NCBI GenBank assembly: GCA_903930485.1
Contig: CAIYYO010000204.1
Span: 1 to 7,291, forward strand
Reading direction: 5' to 3'
Source: Methanobacteriota archaeon
GTDB lineage: Archaea; Altiarchaeota; Altiarchaeia; IMC4; QMZM01
Length of the DNA: 7,291 nt
Position 1 is the first letter of the stretch, and the number at the start of each line of letters is the position of its first letter. This document shows positions 4,272 through 7,291 of the stretch, one piece after another. Made by a program: the position numbers and the translations under genes. Below the pieces are notes generated by a model, which worked only from the letters and a program-made list of their open reading frames with translations, did no database searches and had not been told where the DNA came from.

Positions 4272-6455
4272 ATGAAAAAGATAACCCTTAAAGTAGCCGG
4301 GATGCACTGCGTCAACTGCGCGGCCAGCATCACGAAGGCTTTGAAGAAGATCCCCGGAGTGCTGGAGACAGACGTCAGCTTCGCCTCGGGAAAAGCCGTA
4401 GTAAATTACGACGAAGCAAAAACAGGACCGGGTGAATTCATTCCCGCGATTAAGAGCCTTGGGTTCGACGCCCAGGTATCGACCGAGGCGGACAGGACGC
4501 GCGAAGACCTGGAGAACAAGGAAGAACTGAAAGGGATGAGGAATAAGCTCTTATTCAGCATAGCGCTCGCGGTCCCGGCCCTTGTCATCGGGATGTTCCT
4601 GATGCATGAGATCCCCTATGCCGAGTATATTATGTTCCTCCTCGCGACACCTATCCAGTTCATATCAGGCGCGTCGTTCTACAGAGGGGCATGGGGCGCG
4701 CTGAAGAACAGGACAAGCAACATGGACACGCTGATCGTCCTCGGCACCTCGGCGGCATATTTCTACAGCGTCGCCATCCTGCTGACGAACCCAATGAGAG
4801 ACCTGTATTTCGAGACGTCTGCCGTCCTGATAACACTAGTCTTATTGGGTAAATACTTGGAAGCCCTGGCACGGGGAAGAACCAGCCAGGCGATAGCGCG
4901 GCTGGTCGACCTTAAACCGAAATACGCTACGGTGATCAGGGACGGGGTCGAGAAAAAGGTGCCAGTCGACGACATCGAGGTCGGGGACCTGATAAGAGTG
5001 AAACCCGGCGAGAGCATACCGGTAGACGGCGTCATCGTCTCCGGAGCAAGCAGCGTCGACGAATCCATGATAACCGGGGAAAGCCTGCCCGTGGAAAAGA
5101 CCGAGGGAAGCAATGTGATAGGCTCGACAATAAACATGCACGGCACATTCACTTTCAAGGCGAGCAAAGTCGGTTCCGACACGATGCTGGCCCAAATCAT
5201 ACGCCTGGTCGAGGATGCGCAGGGCTCGAAGGCTCCGATACAGCGGTTCGCCGATACCGTTGCGGGATACTTCGTGCCCGCTGTCATATTGATCGCAGTG
5301 ATCGCCTTCGTCACGTGGTATTTCATATTCGGGAAGACCTTCGACTTCTCGCTGATGATAGCAATCTCTGTGCTCGTCATTTCGTGCCCGTGCGCGCTCG
5401 GCCTCGCGACGCCGACGGCCGTGATAGTCGGCATAGGCAAAGGCGCAGGCCACGGGATATTGATAAAGAGCGGCGTAGCCCTTGAGACCGCGCAAAAAGT
5501 CGATGCGGCGGTGTTCGACAAGACCGGGACGCTGACTTCCGGCAGGCCGGTCGTGACAGACGTGCTTCCCCTGAAAGGCCACACCCTCGAAGACGTCCTG
5601 AAATATGCGGCAGGCATCGAGCACGGCTCGGAACATCCGCTGGCTGACGCGATAACAAGCTACGCCAAAGAGAAAAAGATAGCCTACGCGCACGTCACGG
5701 ACTTCGAAGCCCTCCCGGGCCTCGGCGTTTCCGGAAAGGTGAGCCACGACAAGGTCCTGCTCGGCAACCGGGGGCTGATGGAGAAAGAGAAAGTAGACGT
5801 CTCGGAAATAGAGGACGCACTCACTGGTTTTGAAAAAGAAGGAAAGACCGCGATGATACTATCGATCAGGCACCACCCGGCCGCGGTCATTGCGGTCGCG
5901 GACACGCTCAAGGATTCCTCCAGGAAAGCGGTTACGGACCTGCAGGGAATGGGCCTTGAAGTCTACATGATAACCGGCGACAACAAAAGGACCGGGGAAG
6001 CGGTCGCAAAGAAACTAGGGATACATAAAGTGTTTTCCCAGGTCCTGCCGGACGAAAAAGCCAGATACGTCAAGAAACTTCAGGGAGAAGGAAAAACCGT
6101 CGCCATGGTCGGCGACGGAGTAAACGACGCGCCGGCACTCGCTCAGGCCGACGTCGGGATAGCGATGTCTTCAGGAACGGACGTTGCGATCGAGTCCGGC
6201 GGGATAGTGCTGATGAAGAACGACCCGGAAGCCGTCGTGAAGGCGCTCGTCCTCTCAAGGCAGACCATGAACAAGATAAGGCAGAACATGTTCTGGGCCC
6301 TAATTTATAACGCGCTCGGGATACCGATAGCAGCAGGCGTGCTTTATCCCTACACGGGATGGCTGCTTTCGCCGGTGATCGGCGCGGCGGCGATGGCGTT
6401 CAGTTCGGTATCGGTTGTGACGAATTCGCTGACGTTGAGGTATAAGAAGCTTTAA
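4272..6455 (+). CDS. copA: Cu(I)-exporting P1B-1 ATPase CopA
   Basis: A 727-residue P-type ATPase that pumps Cu(I) out of the cytosol. Order: one N-terminal HMA domain (residues 3-68, GMHCVNC with C13 and C16); helices from about 92; actuator TGES at 268-271; the transport motif CPC (C372, C374) in CPCALGLATP; phosphorylated Asp416 in DKTGT; the P1B signature His-Pro at 455-456 (SEHPLADA); ATP-site GDGVNDAPAL at 614-623; Tyr679-Asn680 and Met708/Ser711/Ser712 in the last two helices. CPC with YN and M..SS is the Cu(I)/Ag(I) subgroup set, and argues against the Zn/Cd (P1B-2) or Co groups. Length is normal, with no frameshift. The ATG is 11 nt after the fusion gene's stop with only a weak ribosome site, suggesting coupling. 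No CsoR, CopY or free CopZ gene is visible. Its stop overlaps the convergent prenyltransferase gene. Confidence 0.97.
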   Translation: MKKITLKVAGMHCVNCAASITKALKKIPGVLETDVSFASGKAVVNYDEAKTGPGEFIPAIKSLGFDAQVSTEADRTREDLENKEELKGMRNKLLFSIALAVPALVIGMFLMHEIPYAEYIMFLLATPIQFISGASFYRGAWGALKNRTSNMDTLIVLGTSAAYFYSVAILLTNPMRDLYFETSAVLITLVLLGKYLEALARGRTSQAIARLVDLKPKYATVIRDGVEKKVPVDDIEVGDLIRVKPGESIPVDGVIVSGASSVDESMITGESLPVEKTEGSNVIGSTINMHGTFTFKASKVGSDTMLAQIIRLVEDAQGSKAPIQRFADTVAGYFVPAVILIAVIAFVTWYFIFGKTFDFSLMIAISVLVISCPCALGLATPTAVIVGIGKGAGHGILIKSGVALETAQKVDAAVFDKTGTLTSGRPVVTDVLPLKGHTLEDVLKYAAGIEHGSEHPLADAITSYAKEKKIAYAHVTDFEALPGLGVSGKVSHDKVLLGNRGLMEKEKVDVSEIEDALTGFEKEGKTAMILSIRHHPAAVIAVADTLKDSSRKAVTDLQGMGLEVYMITGDNKRTGEAVAKKLGIHKVFSQVLPDEKARYVKKLQGEGKTVAMVGDGVNDAPALAQADVGIAMSSGTDVAIESGGIVLMKNDPEAVVKALVLSRQTMNKIRQNMFWALIYNALGIPIAAGVLYPYTGWLLSPVIGAAAMAFSSVSVVTNSLTLRYKKL

Positions 6456-6459
6456 AGCT
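6448..6459. repeat. 12-bp perfect palindrome at the copA / GGPP-synthase stop overlap
   Basis: AGCTTTAAAGCT is a perfect palindrome centred on the shared TTAA that holds both stop codons. It gives each transcript the same end sequence. With no loop it would not make a normal hairpin, and no T-run follows on either side, so it is not a clear terminator. Confidence 0.5.
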
Positions 6460-7291
6460 CCCTCTTCACCACGTAATCCGCTATCGCATACAGGTCGTCT
6501 CTCGACTCGGTCTTAGGCAGGTCTTTCAGCGAGTCTTTTGCGGTCTTCACGTATTCCTCGGCCTTTTTACGGCAGTAGTCGATGGCGCCCGATTCGTGGA
6601 ATAGCTTTACTGCCCGTTTGATCTCCGTTTCAGAGTTGCCTTTTTTGTGGAGTATTTTGAGGAGTTCCTTCTTCTCGGCCGCCGGGAGTTTCTCGATCGC
6701 TTTTATCGCAATAAGGCTCTTTTTTCCTTCAACGATGTCGCTCCCCACCGGTTTTCCGAGCTTTTCCTCGTCCGCCGTCACGCCGAGTATGTCGTCCTGC
6801 ATCTGGAACGCGAGCCCGAGGTTGAGGCCGTAGGACGCGAAAGACTTGGCCTGTTTTTCCGTGGCGCCGCCTATGACGGCTCCTGATTCGGCCGCGGCCC
6901 TTAGGAGGACGGCCGTCTTTTTCTCTATCATGTCCATGTAGTCGGCTTCCGAGACGTCTGTCCGCTCCTCGAAAGACATGTCGAGGTCCTGGCCTTCGCA
7001 TATCTCTGACGTGGCCTTTGCGAGGATGTGTACCGTCCTTGGGTCGCAGAGCTCGAACGCCTTAGAATATAATAGGTCTCCGGCGAGTATGGCGGTCGGC
7101 AGGCCGTATATCTCATGAACCGATGGCTTGCCCCGGCGCATTACGTCGTTGTCCATGATGTCGTCGTGTATTAGCGTGAATGTATGGATAACCTCCACGG
7201 CGGCGGCGGTCCGGATCGCCTTATCGGTCGCGCCTCCGATTGCCCGGCAAGAGAGGAGGCAGAGCATGGGCCGCACCATCTTTCCGCCGGC
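6452..7291 (-). CDS. Short-chain isoprenyl diphosphate synthase, probable GGPP synthase, N-terminus outside window
   Basis: Condenses isopentenyl diphosphate with allylic diphosphates to make (probably) geranylgeranyl diphosphate, the chain precursor of archaeal membrane lipids. The frame stays open past the ATG at 7279 to the edge and reads AGGKMVRP, the family's GGKR.RP substrate-binding motif, so the real start lies off the window; about 279 residues are visible and a few tens are missing. The first Asp-rich motif is DDIMD (visible residues 43-47, in LIHDDIMDND) and the second is QDDILG (165-170), followed by ADEEKLGKPVGSDIVEGKKS, a typical archaeal stretch. A Phe sits five residues before the first motif, as I recall for Sulfolobus GGPP synthase, where that Phe limits the product to C20. 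The gene is convergent with copA and shares four stop bases with it. Confidence 0.94.
   Translation of the reverse strand, partial: AGGKMVRPMLCLLSCRAIGGATDKAIRTAAAVEVIHTFTLIHDDIMDNDVMRRGKPSVHEIYGLPTAILAGDLLYSKAFELCDPRTVHILAKATSEICEGQDLDMSFEERTDVSEADYMDMIEKKTAVLLRAAAESGAVIGGATEKQAKSFASYGLNLGLAFQMQDDILGVTADEEKLGKPVGSDIVEGKKSLIAIKAIEKLPAAEKKELLKILHKKGNSETEIKRAVKLFHESGAIDYCRKKAEEYVKTAKDSLKDLPKTESRDDLYAIADYVVKREL

Noticed and set aside
4842..5747. Open frame of about 300 codons on the - strand, inside copA, plus another at 4763-5617
   Set aside because: Both lie antisense to the conserved core of copA. They show no recognisable domain and a composition typical of frames opposite GC-biased codons; the CopA motifs prove the + strand is coding.
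7277..7279. ATG at 7279 (- strand) as the start of the isoprenyl synthase
   Set aside because: The codons before it complete the GGKMVRP family motif, so the true start is beyond the window.
1..7291. CRISPR array, tRNA, rRNA or phage genes
   Set aside because: No regularly spaced repeats of CRISPR length, no cloverleaf-like segment, no rRNA-like sequence and no phage-type protein were seen on either strand.

Overview
The window is densely coding, moderately GC-rich and most likely chromosomal DNA of an archaeon. The archaeal signs are: a short-chain isoprenyl diphosphate synthase of the archaeal GGPP-synthase type; an IscS/IscU pair whose active-site numbering closely matches what I recall for the Archaeoglobus fulgidus proteins; TATA-like promoter sequence with no Shine-Dalgarno before the first operon gene; frequent ATA isoleucine and AGG/AGA arginine codons; and a Thr-rich linker like those common in archaeal surface proteins. 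I cannot place it to phylum. Nothing suggests phage, plasmid or an insertion sequence.

Layout, left to right. The 3' end of thiE (thiamine-phosphate synthase, + strand) runs in from the left edge and meets, tail to tail, a flavin-reductase-like FMN protein on the - strand. That gene and the next diverge from a 120-bp AT-rich control region (1061-1180). To its right on the + strand lies a four-gene block, 1181-6455: iscS (cysteine desulfurase), iscU (Fe-S scaffold), a fusion protein (HMA metal-binding domain, seven-helix DsbD_2/SafE-like membrane domain, cupredoxin-like domain) and copA (Cu(I)-exporting P1B-1 ATPase). The right end holds most of a GGPP synthase on the - strand, tail to tail with copA and running off the window.

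How the genes work together. IscS and IscU are a minimal ISC Fe-S assembly pair. The fusion gene starts 11 nt inside iscU and copA follows 11 nt after the fusion gene, so iscU, the fusion and copA look co-transcribed and probably translationally coupled. Because Cu(I) is known to destroy exposed Fe-S clusters and to attack assembly scaffolds, joining cluster assembly to copper handling in one operon is functionally sensible, although that purpose is inference.

The most unusual places are: (1) the iscS-iscU gap, which carries a 28-nt near-exact copy of the start of iscU, an open 34-codon reading frame and two hairpins; (2) four RTTAAC hexamers spaced 9-11 bp apart upstream of iscS; (3) the cupredoxin-like domain of the fusion, whose visible ligand candidates are Cys/Met with no His at the usual places.
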